Below, in pieces: positions 35,747-44,346 of a DNA stretch of 64,000 bases (position 1 is its first letter; every line of letters begins with the position of its first letter). Below the pieces are notes generated by a model that ran no database searches, had not been told where the DNA came from, and saw only the letters and a list, made by a program, of their open reading frames with translations. This DNA comes from Peribacillus simplex (GTDB taxonomy: Bacteria > Bacillota > Bacilli > Bacillales > DSM-1321), in assembly GCF_900156045.1 (NCBI RefSeq), contig NZ_FTMX01000001.1:1240001-1304000 (forward strand), written 5' to 3'. Made by a program: the position numbers and the translations under genes.

Positions 35747-36835
35747 TCAATCCGTGATGATTGATGCGATCCGGACAAATGGAATGGTGGTAAGTTCCAT
35801 TGCTTTAGTCCTGCCAGTCACCTCAAAACGGACAATATGTGAACCGGGACGGAGCCCATTCGTGACAAATAAATATCTTTCACGGGCAAATGGCCACCAC
35901 GTATTCAAAGTCGTGATTTCATTTCCGTCAATCCATACATTCACTTCCCCGCCATCAGGACTTCTAAGCAGTTTCACACCAAGCATACTTCCTTTGAAGG
36001 TATATTCAATTACACTGCCCTTTTCACTACTAGTGAAATAGCCGCCACTTGGACGGAAACCGCTCATTTTTTCATAGTGGTCAATTTCCGATAATTCAAA
36101 TCCAGAACGGTCATGCAGCTTAGATGGAAGGCCTGCTACAGCCTTTTCCTGTTTGATGTTATCTAGGAACCGTTCATAAATTGCTTCAGCATATAATTTA
36201 TAACCAAGCCCATTTGGATGAATCAAATCTCTGGTCAGCTGTTTTTCCGTATATCCTGAATTTTTGAATATTGGTCGCATATCTACATTCGTTGCACCGT
36301 AATGTTTGGATAAAAGTCCGATGGCTGAAGCAAATTCCTCATATTTCAAGGAACTCTCTGTTATTGTGAATAATTCAGCATTAGGGTGGAGACGTTTTGC
36401 CTTCCTCATTAACGCTTCATATGTCATGGTAAAATCATCGACATTCATATATTTACGGTCGTTTTCACCAAAAACGAAGAAAATCAGATCTTTATGATCA
36501 TGTTCCCTTCTTTGGGATAGCTTGAATAGGCCTTCAAAAGCAGTGGATCCGCTTTGGACCACATAGTCACCGTGTAAAGGAATATCATTGTTATCATTCA
36601 TTTTATTTTCTAACTGTTTGAACCATGTTAGATTAGGATTTTCAGCTCCGGACCCTCTTCCGATACTGTCCCCAATGACGAGATACTGAATGGGCTGGCC
36701 TGATTGGAATTTTTGATAAACATTTATCGAATCATCTGATCCATATGTTTTTGGGACTTTTTGAAGGATATAGCTGATTAGAAGGATCGTGGCAATTGCA
36801 GCGAAAGGGATGAAGGATTTTGCGTTCGTTTTCAA
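35747..36835 (-). CDS. Exported SGNH/GDSL hydrolase with C-terminal accessory domain
   Basis: 362 residues. An N-terminal membrane helix (FIPFAAIATILLISYILQ) anchors or exports it. The hydrolase domain (about 50-225) has LVIGDSIGRGSGAENP (Ser block), FVFGENDRKYM and RDLIHPNGLGYKLYA (Asp-His). The rest, about 245-362, is a beta-rich module (FTSSEKGSVIEYTFKGSMLG ... GSHIVRFEVTGRT) like those of carbohydrate esterases. Likely removes acyl groups from a surface polysaccharide (inference). Distinct from YpmR at 30.8 kb. Confidence 0.85.
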   Translation of the reverse strand: MKTNAKSFIPFAAIATILLISYILQKVPKTYGSDDSINVYQKFQSGQPIQYLVIGDSIGRGSGAENPNLTWFKQLENKMNDNNDIPLHGDYVVQSGSTAFEGLFKLSQRREHDHKDLIFFVFGENDRKYMNVDDFTMTYEALMRKAKRLHPNAELFTITESSLKYEEFASAIGLLSKHYGATNVDMRPIFKNSGYTEKQLTRDLIHPNGLGYKLYAEAIYERFLDNIKQEKAVAGLPSKLHDRSGFELSEIDHYEKMSGFRPSGGYFTSSEKGSVIEYTFKGSMLGVKLLRSPDGGEVNVWIDGNEITTLNTWWPFARERYLFVTNGLRPGSHIVRFEVTGRTKAMELTTIPFVRIASIITD

Positions 36836-37074
36836 TTATGTTCCCCCGTATTGCCTTTTATGTATCCATGTAGGTATGAGATAGTTTAAAAAGGCTTAAG
36901 AATTGTTTTTTTCCTTATTATATCCCAATTTTGAAGTAACACAATAAATATAAAACGTTTTTATGACATTTTTCATGGTTAATCGTGTGGTATTTCAGAC
37001 ATTGAATGATTAACGGTTAAGATGGTGTTGATTGAAGTTTTTTGTTAAATCCAGAAAAATGGGCAAATGCACAG
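36836..37074. other. Intergenic region upstream of the yjcZ promoter
   Basis: AT-rich, no convincing ORF. It holds the divergent leaders of the GDSL gene (minus) and the yjcZ-like gene (plus). Confidence 0.5.
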
Positions 37075-37102
37075 ACCGAGGCGGGCGTATTGACATATGG
37101 TA
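37075..37102 (+). promoter_or_regulatory. Predicted sigma-K promoter
   Basis: AC (37075-37076), 17 bases, then CATATGGTA (37094-37102). This fits the sigma-K consensus AC-N16/17-CATANNNTA exactly. It lies 42 bases before a YjcZ gene, whose family is made in the mother cell. Confidence 0.65.
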
Positions 37103-37143
37103 AGGTGTAAAGAGAAATCAGAATTCTAAAAGGAGTGAAACAT

Positions 37144-37311
37144 ATGTACGGATATGGTGGAAATGCTGCAGGACCAGGATACGGTTATGGTGGAGGTGGA
37201 TACGGCAGCGGTGGATTCGGCGGTGGTTGCTGTGGATTTGGATCAGGCTTCGCATTAATCGTTGTCTTGTTCATTCTATTGATTATCATCGGTGCTTCAT
37301 TCTGCTGCTAA
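37144..37311 (+). CDS. yjcZ-like: YjcZ family sporulation protein
   Basis: 55 residues. Gly/Tyr-rich N-terminal half ([20 protein letters not shown], then [15 protein letters not shown]), then one hydrophobic helix ([15 protein letters not shown]) ending ASFCC. This is the YjcZ/YhfH-like small spore membrane protein pattern. AAAAGGAGTG lies seven bases before the ATG. A sigma-K promoter and a terminator frame it as its own unit. The function is unknown; cysteines CC at positions 29-30 and 54-55 may crosslink. Confidence 0.85.
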   Translation: MYGYGGNAAGPGYGYGGGGYGSGGFGGGCCGFGSGFALIVVLFILLIIIGASFCC

Positions 37312-37322
37312 TACAATAACCC

Positions 37323-37352
37323 AAAGACCAGTTGATAAAGCTGGTCTTTTCT
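37323..37352 (+). terminator. Terminator after yjcZ-like gene
   Basis: AAAGACCAG and CTGGTCTTT pair over nine bases; the tail is TCTTTATG. Confidence 0.8.
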
Positions 37353-37417
37353 TTATGTAAGGAAATTGGTGGGTTGACGCTGGACCTTTTAGATTCCAGG
37401 TTGTTGACTGAAAAAAC

Positions 37418-37543
37418 ATGGTTAAATCCAGGTGGGACAGGCGATGCATAACCATTCCTTTTTCCAATCCTGATTATGCACAACGGGAATGGCGGGAAAA
37501 TGCCATTGAGGCGGAAAATCAGGCAAATCTGAAAGGAAAATAA
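37418..37543 (+). CDS. Possible 41-residue ORF or gene remnant
   Basis: A frame starting MVKSRWDRRCITIPFSNPDY and ending NQANLKGK occupies part of the 327-base gap before the S66 peptidase. No RBS precedes the ATG. In another frame the same start region reads TWLNPGGTGDA, so this may be a frameshifted remnant. I would not rely on it. The remainder of the gap (37353-37638) shows nothing else. Confidence 0.25.
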   Translation: MVKSRWDRRCITIPFSNPDYAQREWRENAIEAENQANLKGK

Positions 37544-37638
37544 GTTGTGTGAATGACATCAAGGGTCTTGGTTTTTCTTTGTTCACCATTTCTGCTAAAA
37601 TAACGAAAGAAATGTAACTAATTTAGGGGGATAAAGAT

Positions 37639-38613
37639 ATGGAACCTTCCCGTTTAAAAGCAGGGGATGAAATACGCGTAATCGCTCCTTCAAGAAGCTT
37701 GGCGATTGTCAAAGGGGAACAACGCAGATTGGCAGAAGAAAGATTGACTGAGCTTGGTTTTAAAGTGACATATGGTGAAACGGTTTTGTTCCATGATGAC
37801 TTTTTCTCGAATTCGATCGAAGACCGGATCGGGGATTTGCATGATGCGTTCAGGGATCCGAATGTTAAGGGGATTTTTACAGCCATCGGGGGATATAACG
37901 CTAACCAATTGTTAAGGTATATCGACTATGATTTGATTAAGGAAAATCCAAAAGTGTTGATGGGGTATAGTGATATAACCGCAATTTTATTGGCCATATA
38001 TAATAAAACAGGCTTAACTACATATTCAGGTCCTCATTTCTCGACGTTCGGGATGAAGGCTGGTCTGGAATATACGATGGAATATTTTAAAAAGGCTGTA
38101 ATTGAAAGTGAAGGCTTTTATCTTGATCCAAGTGAAACGTGGAGTGATGATTCTTGGCATTTAGAACAGGATGACCGCACTTTCCACCCGAATGCTGGAT
38201 ACATGGGCATTCAGGAAGGTGAAGCTGCTGGGACAATCATTGGGGGAAATCTTTGTACACTCAATCTATTACAAGGTACAGAGTACATGCCATCTTTAAA
38301 GGACAGTATCCTTTTCATAGAAGATGACGAAGAAAGCCACCCATTCAGTTTTGACCGGGATTTACAATCCTTGCTCCATCAGCCAGGTGCAAGTGGGATT
38401 AAAGGAATTGTCATCGGCCGTTTCCAAAAGGATTCAGGAATGACTGAATATGCTTTGCAGGAAATCATTGCCACCAAAAAGGAGTTAAATGGCATACCCG
38501 TGATCGCTAATGCCAACTTTGGTCATGTTCATCCATTTGTAACGGTGCCGGTTGGTTCAAAAGCAGTAATGAAGGTAAAGAACGGAAAAGCGATGATCCA
38601 GATCCATCCATGA
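37639..38613 (+). CDS. S66 family serine peptidase (LD-carboxypeptidase / MccF-like)
   Basis: 324 residues, cytosolic. The nucleophile Ser111 sits in LMGYSDITAILLAIY. The Glu and His of the S66 triad are expected in FIEDDEESHPFSFDRDLQSL and ANFGHVHPFVTVPVG. RVIAPSRSLAI is the N-terminal signature. Members cleave the L,D-bond of murein tetrapeptides during recycling, or detoxify microcin C-like peptides (MccF). The sequence alone does not tell which; the long insert after the nucleophile is closer to MccF-type bacillar homologues. GGGGGATAAAG lies upstream. Confidence 0.88.
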   Translation: MEPSRLKAGDEIRVIAPSRSLAIVKGEQRRLAEERLTELGFKVTYGETVLFHDDFFSNSIEDRIGDLHDAFRDPNVKGIFTAIGGYNANQLLRYIDYDLIKENPKVLMGYSDITAILLAIYNKTGLTTYSGPHFSTFGMKAGLEYTMEYFKKAVIESEGFYLDPSETWSDDSWHLEQDDRTFHPNAGYMGIQEGEAAGTIIGGNLCTLNLLQGTEYMPSLKDSILFIEDDEESHPFSFDRDLQSLLHQPGASGIKGIVIGRFQKDSGMTEYALQEIIATKKELNGIPVIANANFGHVHPFVTVPVGSKAVMKVKNGKAMIQIHP

Positions 38614-38623
38614 TACAGTTTGA

Positions 38624-38653
38624 AGGCGCCGTTCAAAAGTGGACGGTGTTTTA
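38624..38653 (+). terminator. Terminator after the S66 peptidase
   Basis: CGCCGTTC pairs with GGACGGTG (one wobble, one bulge), followed by TTTTAAT. Confidence 0.55.
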
Positions 38654-38834
38654 ATCTGTTCGGGATATGTATGAATATATTTTGCATTAGGGTGTTTTTT
38701 AGGAGTCTTTCCTCTTGTCAGCCCTGGAAATAGTCCTATTTTACAAGCATTATTAGGGAATATGAGTCTAATAGTTCAAATTCTATATTTTTCTGATATA
38801 ATACTAAGAGATTTAAAATAGAAAAGGTGATTAT

Positions 38835-39164
38835 GTGTTATTAACAATTCCAGCATCCATTCGTTTAGAGGGGGCTTTGGCCGAGTATAATAAAAAAGGC
38901 CGTGTGAGCCATACTTGTTTCGTTTGTAACGAAGATACTTCTAATGGGGATGCAAGTAACTTGAACTACTATAAGTTAGGAACTAAAAAAGTTTGTCATT
39001 CCTGCATGAAAAATGTTTTGCGTCATCCGTCTTTAAAAGAGTATGAATATGTGCATACTTCAGTTATCGATAAAACTGCTTTTTATAAAAATGTGCTGGC
39101 TGTTTTAAAGGATGAAAGTTTTTTGGAGTCAATTCGTGAAGAAAAACTAAATAGCGCATTGTAA
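38835..39164 (+). CDS. Hypothetical protein with a four-cysteine zinc-ribbon-like motif
   Basis: 109 residues. TCFVCNEDTSNG and KKVCHSCMKNVLRH supply two CxxC pairs 24 residues apart, a likely zinc site. The remainder is helical and charged. GTG start at 38835 with AAAAGGTG upstream; a -10 TATAAT lies at about 38806-38811. A perfect terminator follows. No family is recognised; DNA or RNA binding is a guess. Confidence 0.65.
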   Translation: MLLTIPASIRLEGALAEYNKKGRVSHTCFVCNEDTSNGDASNLNYYKLGTKKVCHSCMKNVLRHPSLKEYEYVHTSVIDKTAFYKNVLAVLKDESFLESIREEKLNSAL

Positions 39165-39165
39165 G

Positions 39166-39199
39166 AAAAAAGTGTATCTCTCGCGGATACACTTTTTTT
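39166..39199 (+). terminator. Terminator after the zinc-ribbon ORF
   Basis: AAAAAAGTGTATC and GATACACTTTTTTT pair around TCTCGCG. Confidence 0.9.
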
Positions 39200-39223
39200 G
39201 TTGCCATTTTTGGAAGACCACCC

Positions 39224-39287
39224 ATGAAAGCAAGAAATTTATCCGTTAACATGCTTAGGCCAATTTCTTTAGCAAGATTGCTTTCAT
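39224..39287. repeat. Interrupted inverted repeat upstream of the lysine-pathway cluster
   Basis: ATGAAAGCAA plus GAAATT (39224-39239) is mirrored by AATTTC (39262-39267) and TTGCTTTCAT (39278-39287), with ten unpaired bases in the right arm. A sigma-E-like -10 (CATACACT, 39293-39300) follows. It could be a regulatory structure or a repeat remnant. Confidence 0.4.
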
Positions 39288-39345
39288 CTGGACATACACT
39301 TTACTATATTGCATTTGTTTTTAATGAGAAGGAGTGTGTGGGCTT

Positions 39346-40710
39346 ATGGAGCAGTCTTCATTGATCAAACCGGTCCTGGGAGGAGCCTACCCGACTATCA
39401 GTCATGGTCAGGGAGTGTTTTTATATGACAAAGATGGAAAGGAATACCTTGATGCTTCTTCCGGTGCTGTTACAGCCAATATTGGCCATGGAGTCCAGGA
39501 AATCATTGAAGCGATGGTAAAACAGGCTAAACAGGTTTCATTTGTGTATCGGTCCCAATTCACCAGCGATGCTGCAGAGAAACTTGCCGGAAAAATTGCA
39601 GAATTGACCAAAGGGGAACTGACATACAGCTTTTTTGTAAACAGCGGCTCCGAAGCGACTGAAACAGCATTGAAAATTGCCATTCAGCATTGGCAGGAAA
39701 AAGGGAAGCCAAAGAAACAGAAAATCATATCGAGATGGATGAGCTACCATGGCATCACGATGGGAGCTCTTTCAATGTCTGGACATCCGATTCGCCGGGA
39801 AAGGTTTACTTCCATGCTTGAATCATATCCTTCTGTATCTCCTCCATATTGTTACCGATGTCCACTTCAACTTGATCCACATACGTGCGGAATGTCCTGT
39901 GCTTCGGAATTGGAAGCATCAATCCGGCGTATTGGCAGTGAAAATATAGCGGCTTTCATTGCAGAACCTGTTATCGGCGCAGCCGGAGGGGCCATTGTTC
40001 CTCCTGATGGTTATTTTCGAAAACTCAAGAAAATCTGCGTAGAGAATGATATTTTATTCATTGCGGATGAAGTAATGACCGGATTTGGACGTACCGGGAA
40101 GATGCTTGCTTCCGAATATTGGGATGTGGAGCCTGATATCGTAACATTTGGTAAAGGTATGAGTGGGGGGTATACACCAATAGCGGCCGCAGTAATGACC
40201 AAAAATGTGATGGAGCCCATAATGAAAGGCTCGAAGTCAATTATAGGAGGCCATACTCTAAGTGCAAATCCGTTATCGTGTGCGGTATCTTTGGCCGTTT
40301 TAGAATATGTCGAAAGGAATGAACTTGTCGAAAAATCAGCCGACAGAGGGAATTACCTGATTAGGGGCCTGAAAAAGTTGGCAGGGAAGTATTCCTTTAT
40401 CGGTGATATACGCGGGAGAGGTTTATTGATTGGCATCGAATTTGTCCAGGATAAAGCAACGAAGGCCCCATTTCCGAAGGAGGCAGACGTGACTAATGAA
40501 ATCATTGAATTGGGAATGAGGAATGGAATACTTCTTTATCCCGCAGCTGCAGGCCTTGACGGTGTAACAGGGGCAGCGATCATCATCTCCCCGCCGTTAA
40601 CGATATCGGAAGAGGAGTGTGCTGAATTGTTAATGAGGGTCGATATAACTTTTTGGCAATTTAATGAATCGATAGGTAAACGGCCATCACAACAAGGAAG
40701 TGAGTCATAG
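39346..40710 (+). CDS. yodT: Class III PLP aminotransferase (YodT-like)
   Basis: About 454 residues, cytosolic, family of 4-aminobutyrate/acetylornithine transaminases. SSGAVTANIGHG, VNSGSEATETALKIA (cofactor pocket), FIADEVMTGFGRTGKM (Asp to PLP nitrogen) and TFGKGMSGGYTPIAA (PLP lysine) are seen. It is first of a run matching B. subtilis yodT-yodS-yodR-yodQ-yodP-kamA. Predicted substrate here is the beta-amino group of N6-acetyl-beta-lysine, giving 6-acetamido-3-oxohexanoate (inference from context). ATG 39346 follows AGAAGGAGTG; the stop touches the next start. Confidence 0.88.
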   Translation: MEQSSLIKPVLGGAYPTISHGQGVFLYDKDGKEYLDASSGAVTANIGHGVQEIIEAMVKQAKQVSFVYRSQFTSDAAEKLAGKIAELTKGELTYSFFVNSGSEATETALKIAIQHWQEKGKPKKQKIISRWMSYHGITMGALSMSGHPIRRERFTSMLESYPSVSPPYCYRCPLQLDPHTCGMSCASELEASIRRIGSENIAAFIAEPVIGAAGGAIVPPDGYFRKLKKICVENDILFIADEVMTGFGRTGKMLASEYWDVEPDIVTFGKGMSGGYTPIAAAVMTKNVMEPIMKGSKSIIGGHTLSANPLSCAVSLAVLEYVERNELVEKSADRGNYLIRGLKKLAGKYSFIGDIRGRGLLIGIEFVQDKATKAPFPKEADVTNEIIELGMRNGILLYPAAAGLDGVTGAAIIISPPLTISEEECAELLMRVDITFWQFNESIGKRPSQQGSES

Positions 40711-41423
40711 TGGTGGAAAATACGTTCCAGAAGATTTGTCGTTTGGAGGATGTCCTCCATCACTTTAAAGATAAACAGTCCATCCTGTTTGGGGGATTCG
40801 GTGGCATAGGGACGCCTCCGGGATTGATCAATCTGATTTTGGAATCAGGTATTAAGGATTTAACCTTGATTGGGAACGATACAGGTTTCCCCGATATCGG
40901 AATCGGAAAACTGGTCACCCAACGCCGTGCGAAAAAAATCATCGTTTCCCATATCGGTTCCAATCCAAATGCAGGACTATTAATGAACAATGGAGAACTC
41001 GAAGTGGAGTTCTCTCCGCAAGGGACACTTGTCGAACGCATCCGGGCCGGAGGGATGGGACTTGGCGGGATATTGACTGATATTGGAATTGAGGCCGATA
41101 TCGTCCGGGACGGCAAGCAAACCGTAAAGCTGGGTAAGAAAAATTATCTGGTGGAACCGGCATTAACTGCGGATATCGCCATTGTTTACGCAGAAATGGC
41201 AGATCCTTATGGAAATCTTATATTTGATAAAAGTGCCAGGAACACGAATCCAATCGTTGCTGCGGCCGGTCAAATCACTATAGTCGAAGCCATGCAAATC
41301 GTTCCGCTTGGCACTTTGGATCCAGAGGACATCATTGTACCCGGTGCCTTTGTGGATTATATCATTCCATCAAAAGGAGTCGATTGGAAATGGGTTTGGG
41401 AACCGGAGATAGAAACAGAATAG
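40710..41423 (+). CDS. CoA-transferase subunit A (YodS/YodR type)
   Basis: 237 residues. 3-oxoacid CoA-transferase alpha subunit: SILFGGFGGIGTPPGLINLI (glycine-rich), LIGNDTGFPDIGIGKL, SHIGSNPNAGLLMNNGELEV and ERIRAGGMGLGGILTDIG. GTG start at 40710 overlaps the upstream TAG by a base, so translation is coupled. It pairs with the next gene to form the enzyme, here presumably activating 6-acetamido-3-oxohexanoate to its CoA ester (inference). Confidence 0.92.
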   Translation: MVENTFQKICRLEDVLHHFKDKQSILFGGFGGIGTPPGLINLILESGIKDLTLIGNDTGFPDIGIGKLVTQRRAKKIIVSHIGSNPNAGLLMNNGELEVEFSPQGTLVERIRAGGMGLGGILTDIGIEADIVRDGKQTVKLGKKNYLVEPALTADIAIVYAEMADPYGNLIFDKSARNTNPIVAAAGQITIVEAMQIVPLGTLDPEDIIVPGAFVDYIIPSKGVDWKWVWEPEIETE

Positions 41424-42055
41424 CGAAACGGGCAGCAGCAGAAATAAGTGATGGGATGCTGGTCAATTTGGGAATTGGCATTCCATCACTTGTACCGAAC
41501 CATCTTTTGAATGATCATAAAGTTATGTTTCATGCAGAAAATGGCCTTGTGGGAATTGGCAGTACCCCTGAATTGGGGAAGGAAGATGCGCATCTTTGCA
41601 ATGCTGGGGGACTGCCGATCACGATTAGAGCCGGGGCTTCTTACTGCGACAGTACTGTTGCATTTGGGATGATACGGCGAGGCAGGGTGGATATCACGAT
41701 TCTAGGAGCCCTTCAGGTAAGTCAAGCGGGGGATCTCGCTAATTGGATTGTCCCGGGAAAGCGGGTGCCAGGCATGGGCGGTGCAATGGAACTGGCTGCG
41801 AAGGCAAAAAAGGTCATTGTCTTGATGGAACATAACGACAAGGCGGGCATGTCTAAATTGGTCAAAAAATGTACGTTGCCGTTAACTGCCAAGAAATGCG
41901 TACATATGATCATCACCGAATTAGGCGTTTTTTCCGTAACTTCGGAGGGCCTCCTATTAACTGATGTATTTGATACGTCCAGCATTCAGGAAGTCAGGAA
42001 TCGGACCGAAGCCTCGTTTACCGTCTCTGAAAACATCCATATTTTAAAAGAATGA
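41390..42055 (+). CDS. CoA-transferase subunit B
   Basis: 221 residues. Beta subunit with LVNLGIGIPSLVPNHL and the catalytic glutamate in FHAENGLVGIG, which forms the glutamyl-CoA intermediate. GGSMELAAKAKKV-like GGAMELAAKAKKVIVLMEH and the conserved YCDSTVAFGMIRRG follow. ATG 41390 with AAAAGGAG ten bases upstream; overlaps subunit A by 34 bases. Both subunits are intact, so the enzyme should be active. Confidence 0.92.
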   Translation: MGLGTGDRNRIAKRAAAEISDGMLVNLGIGIPSLVPNHLLNDHKVMFHAENGLVGIGSTPELGKEDAHLCNAGGLPITIRAGASYCDSTVAFGMIRRGRVDITILGALQVSQAGDLANWIVPGKRVPGMGGAMELAAKAKKVIVLMEHNDKAGMSKLVKKCTLPLTAKKCVHMIITELGVFSVTSEGLLLTDVFDTSSIQEVRNRTEASFTVSENIHILKE

Positions 42056-42070
42056 GAGAGGAGAATGGAT

Positions 42071-43336
42071 ATGTTTGAGGAAAAAATAAGAGCATGGTTG
42101 AATGAACATCGGATGAATGGGGTTCAGCTTTTGCAAAAACTGGTTCAGGAACCGAGCAAAAGAGGGCAAGAAGGAAGTGCACAGGCCATAGTGGTCGAGA
42201 AGTGCAGACAACTTGGCCTAGAAATAGATCTTTGGGAAATCGGGGATGAACAATTAAGAAAACATCCCCATTTTTATTGCGACCGCAGGGATTTTAAAGG
42301 TAATCCGAACCTTGTGGCTATAAAAAGGGGAACAGGCAAGGGGAAATCCATTATTTTAAACGGGCATATTGATGTAGTTCCTGAAGGAGATCATGCGGCA
42401 TGGCACGATGAACCGTATAGCGGCAAGTTGATTGACGGGAAAGTTTTCGGGCGGGGAACGACGGATATGAAAGGGGGCAATGTATCTTTATTGCTGGCCA
42501 TCGAAGCGATCGTAGAATCTGGAATCCAATTGAAGGGAGATGTGATATTCCAGAGTGTGATTGAAGAAGAAAGCGGTGGTGCCGGCACACTTGCGGCAGT
42601 CATACGGGGGTACAAAGCTGATGGTGCGATCATTCCGGAGCCAACAAATATGAAACTATTCCCTTTACAGCAAGGTTCGATGTGGTTTCGACTGAGAATA
42701 AAAGGCAAGTCTGCACATGGAGGCACGAGGTATGAAGGAGTCAGTGCAATAGATAAAGCGGTTGGTGTAATGAAAGAAATCAAGATGCTTGAACAAGAAC
42801 GGAATGAGTCACTCCGTCATTCACTCTATAAAAATGTCCCTATCCCCATTCCAATCAACATAGGTAGCATTCAAAGCGGGAATTGGCCTTCCTCCGTGCC
42901 GGATACAGCCGTTCTAGAAGGTAGATTCGGCATCGCCCCGACCGAAACGATGGAAGAGGCACAGAAATCGCTGAAGGAGCGAATAGATGCTTTAAACCAC
43001 AATGATGCATGGTTCAAAGGAAATCCTATTGAATTAGAATGGTTTGGGGCCAGGTGGCTGCCTGGCAATCTCGAATTAAATCATCCGCTTATGAAGACAA
43101 TTGGCACGTATTATGAAAAAGTGGTAGGGGAAGAACCGCTTGTCGAAGCGTCCCCTTGGGCGACGGATGGAGGGTATCTTTCATCGGTGGGCTCTACCCC
43201 CGTAGTTGTGTTTGGACCAGGGGAAACGAAGATGGCCCATGATTCGAACGAATATATAAAGGTGGATAAAATGATGGAGGTTGCGGAAATCATCGCATTG
43301 ACCATTATTGAATGGTGTGGGGTGGACCAGGAATAA
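42071..43336 (+). CDS. yodQ: M20-family deacetylase/peptidase (ArgE/DapE type, YodQ-like)
   Basis: 421 residues. Two-metal M20 hydrolase: GHIDVVPEGDHAAWHDEPY (His-x-Asp), GRGTTDMKGGNVSLLLAIEA (bridging Asp), VIEEESGGAGTLA (catalytic Glu and ligand) and the dimerisation insert with GKSAHGGTRYEGVSAIDKA. In this cluster it is expected to remove the N-acetyl group that AblB adds, at a later step (inference). ATG 42071 is eight bases from AGAGGAG; ATG 42065 is too close. Followed by a hairpin without T-tract (43348-43377). Confidence 0.9.
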   Translation: MFEEKIRAWLNEHRMNGVQLLQKLVQEPSKRGQEGSAQAIVVEKCRQLGLEIDLWEIGDEQLRKHPHFYCDRRDFKGNPNLVAIKRGTGKGKSIILNGHIDVVPEGDHAAWHDEPYSGKLIDGKVFGRGTTDMKGGNVSLLLAIEAIVESGIQLKGDVIFQSVIEEESGGAGTLAAVIRGYKADGAIIPEPTNMKLFPLQQGSMWFRLRIKGKSAHGGTRYEGVSAIDKAVGVMKEIKMLEQERNESLRHSLYKNVPIPIPINIGSIQSGNWPSSVPDTAVLEGRFGIAPTETMEEAQKSLKERIDALNHNDAWFKGNPIELEWFGARWLPGNLELNHPLMKTIGTYYEKVVGEEPLVEASPWATDGGYLSSVGSTPVVVFGPGETKMAHDSNEYIKVDKMMEVAEIIALTIIEWCGVDQE

Positions 43337-43415
43337 TCATTTTTTCCAAGGTCTGATTCCAGGAAGGGTCAGGCCTTTCGCACCAATTTTCGAAAATGTG
43401 AAAGGAGCGGGATAA

Positions 43416-44264
43416 ATGGAGGCTGGAATCATTGAAAAAAAAATTCAAAAGCCAAGGTGCACCATACATATTACGATCGACCATTTTAATAAGCGAATCA
43501 GGGTTGATGATTATTTGGGTCATTTTCAAGAATGCGTGGAGGAATCTTTAAAGGTGGCTAAAGGCATATCAGCAGAAAAAGTCATCTTCAAGTCTCGCAG
43601 GGAAAACGTTATGGCATTGCTTGCTCAAGGCTTTCTATATGAAGGAAGCATCGATAAATTCTTCTTGGGAAGCGATTGTTTCTTCCTTGTTAAATATAAC
43701 CGGAATGAAAGGCGTAACAGTGCAGAATGGGAAAAGGAAGATCAAATCCTTACCGATGTTCAGAGTCTGCCGACAAAATCCGGCCTGGATGATCCGCCGT
43801 CAGCTTATCAAGGCCGTAAAGCAGAAGTTACAGATGCACTTCAGCTGGCCCGATTATATGGTAAGGTTTTCGAAGTGTATCCCACACCGATGAATGATCC
43901 GGCATATGTGAAAAAGTGCATGGAAATGGGAACGGTTTTTTATATTTATGTCCATCAAGAGAGGATTGTCAGTGCTGCTTCCGCAGAAATTAATTCCTTT
44001 TACCATAATGCAGAAATCACCGATTGTGCGACATTGCCGGAACATCGGCAGTACGGCTTGATGAAACACTTGATTTCCGCGCTTGAAGACCATCTTATTT
44101 CACATGGAATTTATTGTATCTATTCGATTGCCCGGTCGCTCTCATTCGGCATGAATGCTGCATTGCATCAGCATGGATACTCGTACCGTGGACGTTTGGC
44201 CAATAATTGTTATATCTTTGATAAACTGGAGGATATGAACCTTTGGGTAAAAAATTTTACTTGA
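43416..44264 (+). CDS. ablB: Beta-lysine N6-acetyltransferase (AblB/YodP)
   Basis: 282 residues with a GNAT domain in the C-terminal half: ALQLARLYGKVFEVYPTPM, FYIYVHQERIVSAASAEIN, then ITDCATLPEHRQYGLMKHLI, which binds acetyl-CoA pyrophosphate. The N-terminal part is the AblB-specific extension. In Methanosarcina and bacilli AblA (KamA) and AblB make the compatible solute N6-acetyl-beta-lysine. Here it may feed catabolism, given the neighbours. GAAAGGAGCGGG precedes the ATG. A palindrome ATTTTCGAAAAT (43386-43397) lies in its leader. Confidence 0.9.
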   Translation: MEAGIIEKKIQKPRCTIHITIDHFNKRIRVDDYLGHFQECVEESLKVAKGISAEKVIFKSRRENVMALLAQGFLYEGSIDKFFLGSDCFFLVKYNRNERRNSAEWEKEDQILTDVQSLPTKSGLDDPPSAYQGRKAEVTDALQLARLYGKVFEVYPTPMNDPAYVKKCMEMGTVFYIYVHQERIVSAASAEINSFYHNAEITDCATLPEHRQYGLMKHLISALEDHLISHGIYCIYSIARSLSFGMNAALHQHGYSYRGRLANNCYIFDKLEDMNLWVKNFT

Positions 44265-44346
44265 ATGCTCATTTTTAGGCGGTTGATGACAAGTTTTTGG
44301 CATTTCCTCATATACATTTAGCAAGTGGGTATTGAGGGGGGATATC

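Noticed and set aside
42391..42783. 130-codon minus-strand frame in the M20 deacetylase gene
   Set aside because: Shadow of the real gene, which has intact metal motifs.
43348..43377. Terminator between the deacetylase and ablB
   Set aside because: The hairpin AAGGTCTGA/TCAGGCCTT is real, but there is no T-run after it, so read-through is likely.
44265..44346. Second sigma-54 promoter before the activator gene (TTTTTGGCATTTCC)
   Set aside because: The -12 GC is missing at the required spacing.
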